Assembly: GCF_001455965.1 (NCBI RefSeq)
Contig: NZ_LKKO01000069.1
Location: 1-64,000 of the forward strand
DNA from: Methylobacterium sp. GXS13
GTDB lineage: Bacteria; Pseudomonadota; Alphaproteobacteria; Rhizobiales; Beijerinckiaceae
Direction of reading: 5' to 3'
Length of the DNA stretch: 64,000 bases
Shown piece by piece: positions 9,139-17,053 of this stretch (positions are counted from its first letter, which is position 1; every line of letters starts with the position of its first letter). Below the pieces are notes generated by a model. The model was not told where the DNA came from, made no database searches, and was given only the letters and a program-made list of their open reading frames with translations. The position numbers and the translations under genes are program-made.

Positions 9139-11355
9139 TTGAGCCCGGAGCAGGAGGCCGAGGGCGTGAACCTCCCGGCGGTCCTTCCCGCGCGCCGGTC
9201 GTGGCTGTCGCGCCGGCTTCACCGGTTCGGGCAGAACGGCTTCTCGACACAGGTCTACCTGATCGCCCTGGTGATCGCCCTGATCGGCCCGGGGCTGCTG
9301 TTCACCAGCATCCTGCTGATGCGCTACGCCTCGGCCGAGCGCGCCCGATTCGAGCAGGATGCTCGCGAAAATGTGCGCGGCATCGGCCTGTCGCTGGACC
9401 GGGACACCGCCGGTCTGGTCTCGGTGCTCCAGACGCTGGCGACCTCGCCGCGGATTCGGCAGAGCGATTTCGAGGCGTTCGATGCCCAGGCGCGCCTCGT
9501 GCGGGAATCGATCGACCTCGATGTGCTGCTGCGGCGGCCCAACGGGCAGGAGGTCGTGAATACCGGCGTGCCGCGCAGCGCGCCGCTGCCGATGATGCCG
9601 CTGCCGTTCGATCCGGAACTGACGCAGGGCGCCCAGCGCGCGATGGTGAGCGGCTACATTCCGGGCCCGACGCCGAACGAGGCGACCTACGCGGTCGGCG
9701 TGCCGGTGATCATCGACGGCGAGGTCGCGTACATCCTCAGCTTCACCGTGCCGCTGGCGCGCCTCCAGGGCATCCTGTCCCGCGAGGTGGTGCCCGGCTG
9801 GACCACCGGCATCTCGGACCGGAACGGCTTCGTCCTCGCCCGCCTGCCGGACCCGGACGCCGTCGTCGGCAAGCCGCGGCTCGCGAGCCTGCGCCAAGTG
9901 CAGACGGCGACGCCGGGCGTCTGGGAGGGCCAGGACCGCCAGCACAAGCCGGTGGTGGTCATCGAGGCGCGCTCGCGCCTCACCGGCTGGATGGTCGCCA
10001 CCAGTATCCCGCAGGCCCTGGTTGATGCGCGGGTGCGCCGGTGGATCTGGGCGTTCGCGGGCTTCGGCCTGCTGGTGCTCGCCACCTCGTCGGTGCTGGC
10101 GGTGAACCTCTGGTCCCGGGTCTCGCGCCCGCTTCGGCTGCTGGCGGCCTCCGGCCCGGCGCTTTCGCGGGGCGAGGCGATCCCCCGGGTGCCGTCTCCG
10201 GTCCACGAGATCCGGCGGCTCGGAGCGGTGCTGTCCGATGCGTCCGTGCGGCTGCGCACCCGCGAGGCGGAGCGCGACCGGGCGCTCGCCGACACCCGGC
10301 GCGGCCTGACCGCGCTTAGCGAGAGCGAAGCTCGGTTCCGCCACATGGCCGATTCGGCGCCGGCGCTGATCTGGATGACCGACGAGAGCGGGGGCGTCAG
10401 CTTCGCGAACCTCCATTTCGAGCACATGTTCGGGATCCCGGCAGCCCAGCTCACCAATGAGGGGTGGGAGCGGATCGTCCACGCGGACGATCTGGAGGGT
10501 TTCCGGGCGGCCTTCACCGAGGCCTTCGAGGCCCGCGCGCCGTTCCGCGCCGAGGTCCGGGTGATCGACCGGAGCCAGGCGGTGCGCTGGCTGCGCTGCG
10601 AGGGCGTGCCGCGCCTCGACGACGATCAGAACTTCCTCGGCTATACTGGCTGCAACATCGACATCACCGATGCGAAATTCGCCGAGGAGCACCTGCTGCT
10701 CCTGATCCATGAGCTGAACCACCGGGTGAAGAACACCCTCGCGACGGTGCAGTCGATCGCCGGCCAGTCCCTGCGCAATCTCGAGGGCCCCGAGGCGGAC
10801 GCGGCCCGAGCGGCGTTCGAGGCACGCCTCCTGGCACTCGCCCGTGTCCACGACGTCCTCACCCGCGAAAGCTGGGAGGGTGCCGAACTGTCGGCCGTGG
10901 TGGCGGACGCGATCCGTCCACTCGAATCGGGCGACGGCCATGCCTCCCGCTTTGAGGTTATCGGCCCGGCCCTGCGCCTGCCGCCGCGGCTCGCCCTGTC
11001 GATCGCCATGGCGTTGCACGAGCTCGGCACCAACGCGGTGAAGTACGGGGCCCTCTCGGTCGAAGGCGGCACGGTGGAGATCGCCTGGACCGTGCGGCGG
11101 GAGGCGGAGATCCGGCTGCACCTGCGCTGGGCCGAGCGGGGTGGCCCGCCGGTGACGAAGCCGACCCGCACCGGCTTCGGCTCCCGCCTGATCGAGCGCA
11201 GCCTCGCCCGCGAGCTGGCCGGCGAGGTGACGCTGACCTATGAGGAGACCGGCGTGATCTGCACGATCGACGCTCCGGTCCCGCCGCCGGGCCTCCTCGA
11301 GCGCAAGAGCGCCGCCGCGCCAACCCGGATCGCGCCGCTGCCGCTGGCAGGGTAA
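9139..11355 (+). CDS. Membrane sensor histidine kinase of the HWE/HisKA_2 family with PAS domain
   Basis: 738 residues. A transmembrane helix (about residues 35-57) and a second one (about 302-325) flank a periplasmic Cache-like sensor. A HAMP-like linker follows, then a PAS domain (about 394-515, ALIWMTDESGGVSFANLHFE), and an HWE kinase core. The phospho-acceptor motif is HELNHRVKNTLATVQSIAGQ, with the likely histidine at residue 528. The N box is ALHELGTNAVKYGALS, and the WAERGG-P motif gives HWE kinases their name. No response regulator lies next to it, so it is an orphan kinase; HWE kinases often act in the general stress response or light sensing. No conserved LOV cysteine was seen in the PAS domain. 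Start TTG 9139 is possible; GTG 9166 is an alternative. Confidence 0.88.
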   Translation: MSPEQEAEGVNLPAVLPARRSWLSRRLHRFGQNGFSTQVYLIALVIALIGPGLLFTSILLMRYASAERARFEQDARENVRGIGLSLDRDTAGLVSVLQTLATSPRIRQSDFEAFDAQARLVRESIDLDVLLRRPNGQEVVNTGVPRSAPLPMMPLPFDPELTQGAQRAMVSGYIPGPTPNEATYAVGVPVIIDGEVAYILSFTVPLARLQGILSREVVPGWTTGISDRNGFVLARLPDPDAVVGKPRLASLRQVQTATPGVWEGQDRQHKPVVVIEARSRLTGWMVATSIPQALVDARVRRWIWAFAGFGLLVLATSSVLAVNLWSRVSRPLRLLAASGPALSRGEAIPRVPSPVHEIRRLGAVLSDASVRLRTREAERDRALADTRRGLTALSESEARFRHMADSAPALIWMTDESGGVSFANLHFEHMFGIPAAQLTNEGWERIVHADDLEGFRAAFTEAFEARAPFRAEVRVIDRSQAVRWLRCEGVPRLDDDQNFLGYTGCNIDITDAKFAEEHLLLLIHELNHRVKNTLATVQSIAGQSLRNLEGPEADAARAAFEARLLALARVHDVLTRESWEGAELSAVVADAIRPLESGDGHASRFEVIGPALRLPPRLALSIAMALHELGTNAVKYGALSVEGGTVEIAWTVRREAEIRLHLRWAERGGPPVTKPTRTGFGSRLIERSLARELAGEVTLTYEETGVICTIDAPVPPPGLLERKSAAAPTRIAPLPLAG

Positions 11356-11361
11356 GGGCGC

Positions 11362-11393
11362 CCAGCCGTGATCCGAGAGCCATTCACGGCTGG
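11362..11393. terminator. Bidirectional terminator-like hairpin
   Basis: CCAGCCGTGA (11362-11371) pairs perfectly with TCACGGCTGG (11384-11393) around a 12-nt loop. It lies between the convergent ends of the HWE kinase (11355) and the small exported protein (11406). Confidence 0.6.
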
Positions 11394-11405
11394 ACGTAGG
11401 CTCGA

Positions 11406-11648
11406 TCAGTGCCGATCGAAGCGGCGGGCACTCTGCGCGTCCCGCTGAGCGTTGACGTAGGCGTTTTGCTCTCGCCGAGCTCGTTCGCTATCGCGCTGCG
11501 CCTGCTGGCGGGCAAACTCGAGTTGCTGGCGCTGGTTGGACTCGATGTCCTTCAGGATGTTGAGTTCGCGTTGCGTTTGGAAATCATCAGCCGCGGCAGG
11601 ATTGATCACTGATACGACCAACACGACAATACAGGCGATCATGCGCAT
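11406..11648 (-). CDS. Small exported protein with charged helical region
   Basis: 80 residues. A Sec signal peptide (MRMIACIVVLVVSVINPAAA) precedes a mature region rich in Gln, Arg, Glu and Ala (QRQQLEFARQQAQRDSERAR) that looks like a single long helix or short coiled coil. No family is recognised and no enzyme motif is present. It may be a small periplasmic structural or chaperone-like protein, but that is only suggested by composition. About 270 bp upstream (11649-11917) contains no credible gene and holds its promoter region; the downstream end of the ABC transporter operon lies beyond. Confidence 0.6.
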   Translation of the reverse strand: MRMIACIVVLVVSVINPAAADDFQTQRELNILKDIESNQRQQLEFARQQAQRDSERARREQNAYVNAQRDAQSARRFDRH

Positions 11649-11917
11649 AGGTAATACTCCCTAAAGCGATCGATCCACCTCTCGCCATTGGTATCGCATC
11701 GGCCATAGATCGAACATGACTGGCGTGATGCGCGGTATCCACTGACATCTTTGGCGGATCGGCTCGATTTTAGGGGTCTGCCGAATGAATATGCTCTGAG
11801 TGATCGCCGATGGCGTTGTTAAGCTTCGCTTTGAACTCTGTCGTGATGCCAACACAAGCCGGCTCTTCAGATGCCTCTGCGGTCTCACGATGAGCGGGGC
11901 GGATTCGATCCGCCGCC

Positions 11918-13075
11918 TCAGTGATACGGATCGGCCGCGTCCCGCAGTCCGTCGCCCATGAAGTTGAAGGCCAGCACCGTCACCAGAACCGGCAGCACCG
12001 GCAGCAGCAGCCAGGGATAGAGCTGCACCGCCGCCAGATTCTGCGCTTCGTTGAGCAGGACGCCCCAGCTCGTCACCGGCGGCCGGAGGCCGAGCCCGAG
12101 GAACGACAGGGCGGTCTCGCCCAGGATCATGGTCGGGATCGACAGGGTCGCCGAGGCGATCAGGTGGCTCATGAAGTTGGGGATCAGGTGCCGGCCGATA
12201 ACCCGGGCGGGCGAGGCGCCCATCAGCTCGGCGGCCTGGACGAAATCCTCTTCCCGCAGGGCCAGGAGTTTGCCGCGTACCGCCCGGGCGAGACCCGGCC
12301 AATCGAGCAGGCCGAGGATCACGGTGATGCCGAGGAAGACCAGCAGCGGGCTCCAGTTTGCCGGCAAAGCCGCCGACAGGGCGAGCCAGAGCGGCAGCTC
12401 GGGCAGGGAGCGCACCACCTCGATCAGGCGCTGCACCCCGGCATCGACGATCCCCCCGAAATAGCCCGCAATGCCGCCGAACAGCATGCCAAGCGTGAAC
12501 GAGATTGCCACGCCCACGAGCCCGATGGTGAGGGAGATCCGCGCCCCGTAGATCATGCGGGAGAAGAGGTCGCGCCCGAGCCGGTCTGTTCCGAGCAGGA
12601 ACAGGGTGCCGTCCTCCGGCGGGCAGACGACGTGCAGATCTGTGGGGATCAGCCCGAGCCAGACATAGCCGTCGCCGCGGCAGAGGAAGCGCAGGGGCTG
12701 CGGCCGCGCGGCATCGACCACGTAGTCCCGTCGGAACGTGTCGAGGTCGAGATGGGCCCGGTAGGGATACACGAACGGTCCGACGAGTCGCCCGTCATGG
12801 AACAGGTGCACGCCCTGGGGCGGGGCATGCAGGAAGTCGCCGTTGCGCCGGGCCTGGCCGTAGGGGGCCAGCATCTCCACGAACGGCACCGTCGCGTAGA
12901 GCGCCAGCAGGATCAGCGCCGAGGCCACGGCGATCCGGTGGCGCAGGAACTTGCGGATGATCAGCCGCCAGGCCGAGGCGCTGCCCGTGGGATCCTCGCC
13001 GAGCGCCTGCGGCTCGAACGGCGCCGGATCGACGAAATGGCCTCGGGCCGTCTCTGGCATCATGGGGATTGTCAT
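11918..13075 (-). CDS. Peptide-type ABC transporter permease (YejE/DppC-like)
   Basis: 385 residues. It is the second inner-membrane permease of a family-5 ABC importer. After an N-terminal cytoplasmic segment and one helix (RIAVASALILLALYATVPFV) there is a periplasmic insertion of about 130 residues, as in YejE. The BPD_transp_1 core follows, with the DRLGRDLFSRMIYGARISLT motif and the EAA-loop region containing ELMGASPARVIGRHLIPN. The C terminus ends MGDGLRDAADPYH, typical of DppC/YejE. ATG 13075 overlaps the upstream permease stop by 4 nt (ATGA). It is the last gene of the eight-gene operon. Substrate is unknown; family members take up oligopeptides, opines, nickel or glycans. Confidence 0.9.
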   Translation of the reverse strand: MTIPMMPETARGHFVDPAPFEPQALGEDPTGSASAWRLIIRKFLRHRIAVASALILLALYATVPFVEMLAPYGQARRNGDFLHAPPQGVHLFHDGRLVGPFVYPYRAHLDLDTFRRDYVVDAARPQPLRFLCRGDGYVWLGLIPTDLHVVCPPEDGTLFLLGTDRLGRDLFSRMIYGARISLTIGLVGVAISFTLGMLFGGIAGYFGGIVDAGVQRLIEVVRSLPELPLWLALSAALPANWSPLLVFLGITVILGLLDWPGLARAVRGKLLALREEDFVQAAELMGASPARVIGRHLIPNFMSHLIASATLSIPTMILGETALSFLGLGLRPPVTSWGVLLNEAQNLAAVQLYPWLLLPVLPVLVTVLAFNFMGDGLRDAADPYH

Positions 13076-14088
13076 CGCGCGCCCATGCGGATGCGCGGAT
13101 CGAGCCAGACCAGGATGAGGTCGGAGATCAGCATGCCGACCAGCGTGAGGCCCGCGACGAACATCAGGATGAACCCGGCCATGAACTGGTCCTGGCTGCG
13201 CAGGGCGTCGAGCAGCAGCGGCCCCACGGTCGGCAGGCTCAGCACCAGGGAGACCAGCACCGAGCCCGAGACGAGGTGGGGCAGCAGGTTGCCGATATCG
13301 GCCACGAACGGGTTCAGCGACATCCGGAATGGGTATTTGAGCAGCGCCCGCATCGGCGGCAGGCCCTTGGCGCGGGCCGTGACCGTGTAGGGCTTCGCCA
13401 GCTCGTCGAGGAGATTCGCCCGCATCCGCCGGATCATGGCGGCGGTGCCGCCCAGCCCGATCACCAGGGTCGGCACCACGAGATGCGCCAGGAGCGAGCG
13501 GATCTTGGGCCACTCCCAGGGCTGGTTGGTCAGCGCCGAATCGTAGAGGCCGCCGATCGACAGGTCGAACCAGCGGTTGGCGTAGAACAACAAAATCAGC
13601 GCCAGCAGGAAGCCGGGCACGGCGAGGCCGACATAGCCGAGCAGAGTCACCACCGCGTCGCCGAACGTGTGCCGGTGGGTCGCCGAATAGATCGCCGCCG
13701 GGATCGCCACCACGTGGACGAACACCACCGCGGTCAGGTTGATCAGCAGCGTCAGCCACAGGGCATCGCCGACGACATCGGCCACCGGCTTGTCGTACTC
13801 GAACGACCAGCCCCAATCGCCCTGAAGCAACCCCGAGAACCCGACCGGGCCGGGCATCAGGCCGATCCACATCAGGTATTGCTGCCAGACCGGCCGGTCG
13901 AGGCCGTATTGGCGGATCAGCAATTCGGCCTTGGCCACGGAGCCCGCCTCGCCGGTGGCGCGCAGCTCCATGATCCGGTTGGTGAGGTAATCGCCCGGCG
14001 GCAGCTTGATGATGAAGAACACCAGCGCCGAGATGACGAGGAGCGTCAGCGCCATGGTGACGACGCGGCGGAGGATCGCGACGATCAC
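13072..14088 (-). CDS. Peptide-type ABC transporter permease (YejB/DppB-like)
   Basis: 338 residues from GTG 14088, which overlaps the solute-binding-protein stop as GTGA. The frame stays open further upstream, but that part only shadows the binding-protein gene. The N-terminal helix VTMALTLLVISALVFFIIKL is followed by the permease signature PGDYLTN. The conserved N-domain QYGLDRPVWQQYLMWIG is next, then the core helices and the EAA loop (TARAKGLPPMRALLKYPFR). It pairs with the 11918-13075 permease to form the transmembrane channel. Four-nt overlaps on both sides indicate strict translational coupling. Confidence 0.9.
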   Translation of the reverse strand: MIVAILRRVVTMALTLLVISALVFFIIKLPPGDYLTNRIMELRATGEAGSVAKAELLIRQYGLDRPVWQQYLMWIGLMPGPVGFSGLLQGDWGWSFEYDKPVADVVGDALWLTLLINLTAVVFVHVVAIPAAIYSATHRHTFGDAVVTLLGYVGLAVPGFLLALILLFYANRWFDLSIGGLYDSALTNQPWEWPKIRSLLAHLVVPTLVIGLGGTAAMIRRMRANLLDELAKPYTVTARAKGLPPMRALLKYPFRMSLNPFVADIGNLLPHLVSGSVLVSLVLSLPTVGPLLLDALRSQDQFMAGFILMFVAGLTLVGMLISDLILVWLDPRIRMGAR

Positions 14089-16181
14089 CGGGCCTCCGCG
14101 CGCGCGTCGGCGGCCTTGTCCCAGAACACCTCGTCGAGGCGCTGCACGCCGATGAGCGCGGTGGGATCCCAGGAATACAGGGCGCGCGCGGGCAGGTTGA
14201 CCAGCCGGTCGGCCCCGACCACCGGCTGGAGCGCACCTGCCACCGTGCCGATCACCCAGGTATTCTGCGCGTGGTTCATCAGCATCTCGCGCCAGATCGC
14301 AGCTTGTTTCTCGGCATCGTCGGTATGGCGCCATTGCCGGTCGAGTTCGAGGAGATGCTGCACCTCCGGGACGTCGCAGGCCTCCCCGGACTTGCCGCGG
14401 CTCTCGACATGGGCGCTCCAGAGTGGCCACGCATAATGCTCGGGCTGGGCCGGGCTCAGCTCGGTCGGCGGCATGATCGCGGTCGGCACCGCGAGGTCGA
14501 GGCCTTGGGCGGCGACCATCACGGTCATGCCGGCCACCGAGCGGCGATGGAGGTTCGTCCGTTCCTGCGGCTTGGTGACGAGGCGGATGCCGATCTCGCG
14601 CCAGAACTCGGTGATGAGCAGCAGCGCGTCGAGCACCATCTCGGCCTCGCCGTCGCTGTCGACCACCAGCTCCATCGGACGTCCGTCCGGCATCAGGCGG
14701 ATGCCGGAGCCGTCGCGCCCGGTCAGCCCCACCGCGTCGAGGAGGCGCGTCGCCTGGGCCGGGTCGTAGCCCGCATGCAGCGTGCGCAGTTCCGGCGAGA
14801 AGAGCGGGCTGTCGGAGACGATCGTGTCGTTGCCTTCAACGCCGAGGCCGAACAACAGCGTGTTGTTGAGCGTGCGTCGATCGATGGCCAGCGACAGGGC
14901 CTGGCGGTAGCGCACGTCCCGGTTCAGCGCCCGCCAGCCGGGATCCCGGGTGGTGAGGTTCGGATAGAGGGCGATCTCGGAGCCCCGTGCCACCGGCCAC
15001 AGGTTGGTGCGGTAGCGATGCGCCTTCTCGCCCTCCTTGAGGCTCGGAATGTCGGGCATCGACAGGCCGCGGAACATCAGGTCGGCCTCGCCGGCATTGG
15101 TCTTGGCGACCAGCAGCCCCTGGGAAGCGACATCCATCACGATCGTGTCGACGTAGGGCAGCTGGGTCCCGGCGGTGTCGACCCGGTGATAGCTGCGGTT
15201 GCGCTCGAACCGGAAGCGTGTCGCCGGCGAGCGGGTCTTCGGCACCCAGCCCTGAAGGGTCGGGCAATCGGGATTGTTCAGCTCGTAATTGTCGTCGAGG
15301 CGGTTGTGCAGGGCCGCCCAGCCGCGCAGCTTGAGTGCCTTGGCCTTCGCGTCGGCCGCTTCCTTGCCGAGATAGCGGGCATGGACCGTCTTGAGGTAGT
15401 GCGCCGGGCGGTAGATCAGCGGATCCCGGGGCGCGGCGAGCGCCGGCAGGAACATCGGGTTCGGCCGGTCCCAGCTGTAGCGGATCGTCATCGGGTCGAG
15501 GAACTCGACCTGGGGCGGCTTGCCGTCCACCAGGAAAAACGCCGGCGGCCCTTCGGGGCTCAGCGCCTTCTCGTTGGCGACGTCCTCCCAATAGTAGCGG
15601 AAATCCTCGCTGGTGAACGGGTGACCGTCCGACCAGCGATGGCCCTGGCGCAGCGTGAAGGTGAAGGCTCCACCGGCGACATCGACCCGTTCGAGCAGGT
15701 CCGGCCGCAGCTGCAGCGTGGCATCGTAGCCGACCAGCCGCGTGTAGCCGTAGACCGACAGGTAGCGGACGTCCCGGGCCTTGGCGATCAGGGTGCGGAT
15801 CGTCCCGCCGGCGGTCCCGGTGCGGCGGCCCCGGGCGGCGAGGTCGATCACGAAGGGTTTTTCCGGCGGTGCGGGGGCGTCGGCCGGTGGCGTGTCGGCA
15901 AGCGCGTTGCGCGGACGATAGAGCAGGGCGGCGGCGCCGGCGCCGGCGATCAGGGCGCGACGGGAGACGCCGGTTTCCCTTCCCCCTCTGCGGGGGAGGG
16001 TACCCTGCGGAGCCGGGGGAGAGAGGGGAGCGACGGTGCAGGATAGGGCTTCGCCCGTGACGGCGGTCGCGCCTTGTCCTGAGCGCCGGTGCCCCTCTCC
16101 CGACCCCTGCTCACGCAGGGGCCAGCCTCCCCCACAGAGAAGGGGAGAGGGGAAAGCGTCGTGCCTGTCAGCCCCGCTCAC
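14085..16181 (-). CDS. Family 5 extracellular solute-binding protein with repeat-derived N-terminal extension
   Basis: About 698 residues. The mature region is a typical SBP_bac_5 binding protein (FTLRQGHRWSDGHPFTSEDF, then a core that includes VRYRQALSLAIDRRTLNNTL). It would deliver peptides or glycopeptide-like ligands to the permeases encoded next to it. A Tat-like signal (SRRALIAGAGAAALL) appears only at about residue 71. No ATG, GTG or TTG is available near it. The first in-frame start is GTG 16181, which overlaps the previous gene's stop as GTGA, exactly like the other junctions in this operon. The ~62 residues in between are encoded by a palindromic repeat (15974-16155), so an insertion appears to have lengthened the signal region in frame. 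Whether export still works is unknown. Confidence 0.82.
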   Translation of the reverse strand: MSGADRHDAFPSPLLCGGGWPLREQGSGEGHRRSGQGATAVTGEALSCTVAPLSPPAPQGTLPRRGGRETGVSRRALIAGAGAAALLYRPRNALADTPPADAPAPPEKPFVIDLAARGRRTGTAGGTIRTLIAKARDVRYLSVYGYTRLVGYDATLQLRPDLLERVDVAGGAFTFTLRQGHRWSDGHPFTSEDFRYYWEDVANEKALSPEGPPAFFLVDGKPPQVEFLDPMTIRYSWDRPNPMFLPALAAPRDPLIYRPAHYLKTVHARYLGKEAADAKAKALKLRGWAALHNRLDDNYELNNPDCPTLQGWVPKTRSPATRFRFERNRSYHRVDTAGTQLPYVDTIVMDVASQGLLVAKTNAGEADLMFRGLSMPDIPSLKEGEKAHRYRTNLWPVARGSEIALYPNLTTRDPGWRALNRDVRYRQALSLAIDRRTLNNTLLFGLGVEGNDTIVSDSPLFSPELRTLHAGYDPAQATRLLDAVGLTGRDGSGIRLMPDGRPMELVVDSDGEAEMVLDALLLITEFWREIGIRLVTKPQERTNLHRRSVAGMTVMVAAQGLDLAVPTAIMPPTELSPAQPEHYAWPLWSAHVESRGKSGEACDVPEVQHLLELDRQWRHTDDAEKQAAIWREMLMNHAQNTWVIGTVAGALQPVVGADRLVNLPARALYSWDPTALIGVQRLDEVFWDKAADARAEAR
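15974..16155. repeat. Palindromic repeat element copy 1, inside a coding sequence
   Basis: About 182 bp with inverted termini (TTTCCCTTCCCCCTCTG at the left; CAGAGAAGGGGAGAGGGGAAA at the right, in complement). It contains the internal palindromic blocks CTGCGGGGGAGGGTACCCTG and CCTGCTCACGCAGGGG. It is closely related to the copy at 19697-19860. Read on the minus strand it stays open and encodes APLSPPAPQGTLPRRGGRE, almost the same peptide as in the other copy. Confidence 0.75.
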
Positions 16182-17053
16182 GACCCGTCCCCCGCAGGAT
16201 GCAGCACCACATAGGTCAGCCGCGCCGGCGAATAGCCCGTGGTCCGGTGGAGATCGTCGAAGGCGTGCGCCCGGGCGATCAGGCCGGCCGCCTCCCGCAC
16301 CAGCGCGTCGTCGGCCGGCTGCTCGAAGTGCCGGCCGTTGCGGGTCCAGCGGATCGGCTCGGGGCTGTGCACGGGGCCGGTGATCATCGCGGGCGGCGGG
16401 TGCGCCGGGCCGCCATGAGCGTGGATCCGGTGACCGGCGGCGTCGTCGTCGAACACCAAGCGCGTCAGGCCGCGGGCGTGGGCCTCCACGACCCGGCGCC
16501 CCTGGGCGACGTGATCGTCGAAGAACGCCACTGTGCGAGTTGGATCGATGCCGGACCAGTCGGCTGTGGACCAATCGGCGGTGCTGTAGCGGGCCTGGGG
16601 GTCGCGGTATTGCAGGCCGGACAGGTCGGGATCGTGGCAGAAAATCTTTGCGGAAGGCCGGGCCATGCGGATCACCCAGGTGGTGAGCCCGCGAAACACG
16701 CCCGATTCGATCACGAAATCCGGCTTCAGGGCCCGCATCGCCACGTAGAGCTGCAGCGCGCCGTTGAAGCCGCTGCCGCCCCGGCGCTGGCGGACCGGGG
16801 CGGTGGGGATCAAGTCCCAGAAGTGCCGCACGCTCTCCACGAGATCACCTTCCGGCGTCAGGCCTGCGGCCGAAAGATCCTGCTCCAGGATCGCGGCTGC
16901 GGATTCGAGCAGGGTGGTCACCTCCCGCGGCGAGGTCGGCCGGTGGCTCCAGTCGGGGGCGGCGGGCACGAGGTCGTAGCCGAGGCGGTCGAACAGGGGC
17001 GACAGCACCTTTCGGCGCAGGCGTTCCAGCAGCACGGGCGGGCGCGGCTGCAT
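16178..17053 (-). CDS. Class I SAM-methyltransferase-like protein
   Basis: 291 residues from ATG 17053, which overlaps the ABC ATPase stop (ATGA). The central segment FVIESGVFRGLTTWVIRMAR resembles a Rossmann motif I glycine loop preceded by a strand, and IFCHDPD supplies the acidic residue after beta 2. LVFDDDAAGHRIHAHGG is a further acidic/His-rich motif. This is like small methyltransferases and cephalosporin-hydroxylase-like proteins found in polysaccharide clusters, but the exact reaction cannot be assigned. An internal 5-residue tandem duplication (STADWSTADW) is visible near 16560. The frame upstream of 17053 only shadows the ATPase. Its place among glycosyltransferases suggests modification of a glycan (inference). 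Confidence 0.65.
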   Translation of the reverse strand: MQPRPPVLLERLRRKVLSPLFDRLGYDLVPAAPDWSHRPTSPREVTTLLESAAAILEQDLSAAGLTPEGDLVESVRHFWDLIPTAPVRQRRGGSGFNGALQLYVAMRALKPDFVIESGVFRGLTTWVIRMARPSAKIFCHDPDLSGLQYRDPQARYSTADWSTADWSGIDPTRTVAFFDDHVAQGRRVVEAHARGLTRLVFDDDAAGHRIHAHGGPAHPPPAMITGPVHSPEPIRWTRNGRHFEQPADDALVREAAGLIARAHAFDDLHRTTGYSPARLTYVVLHPAGDGS

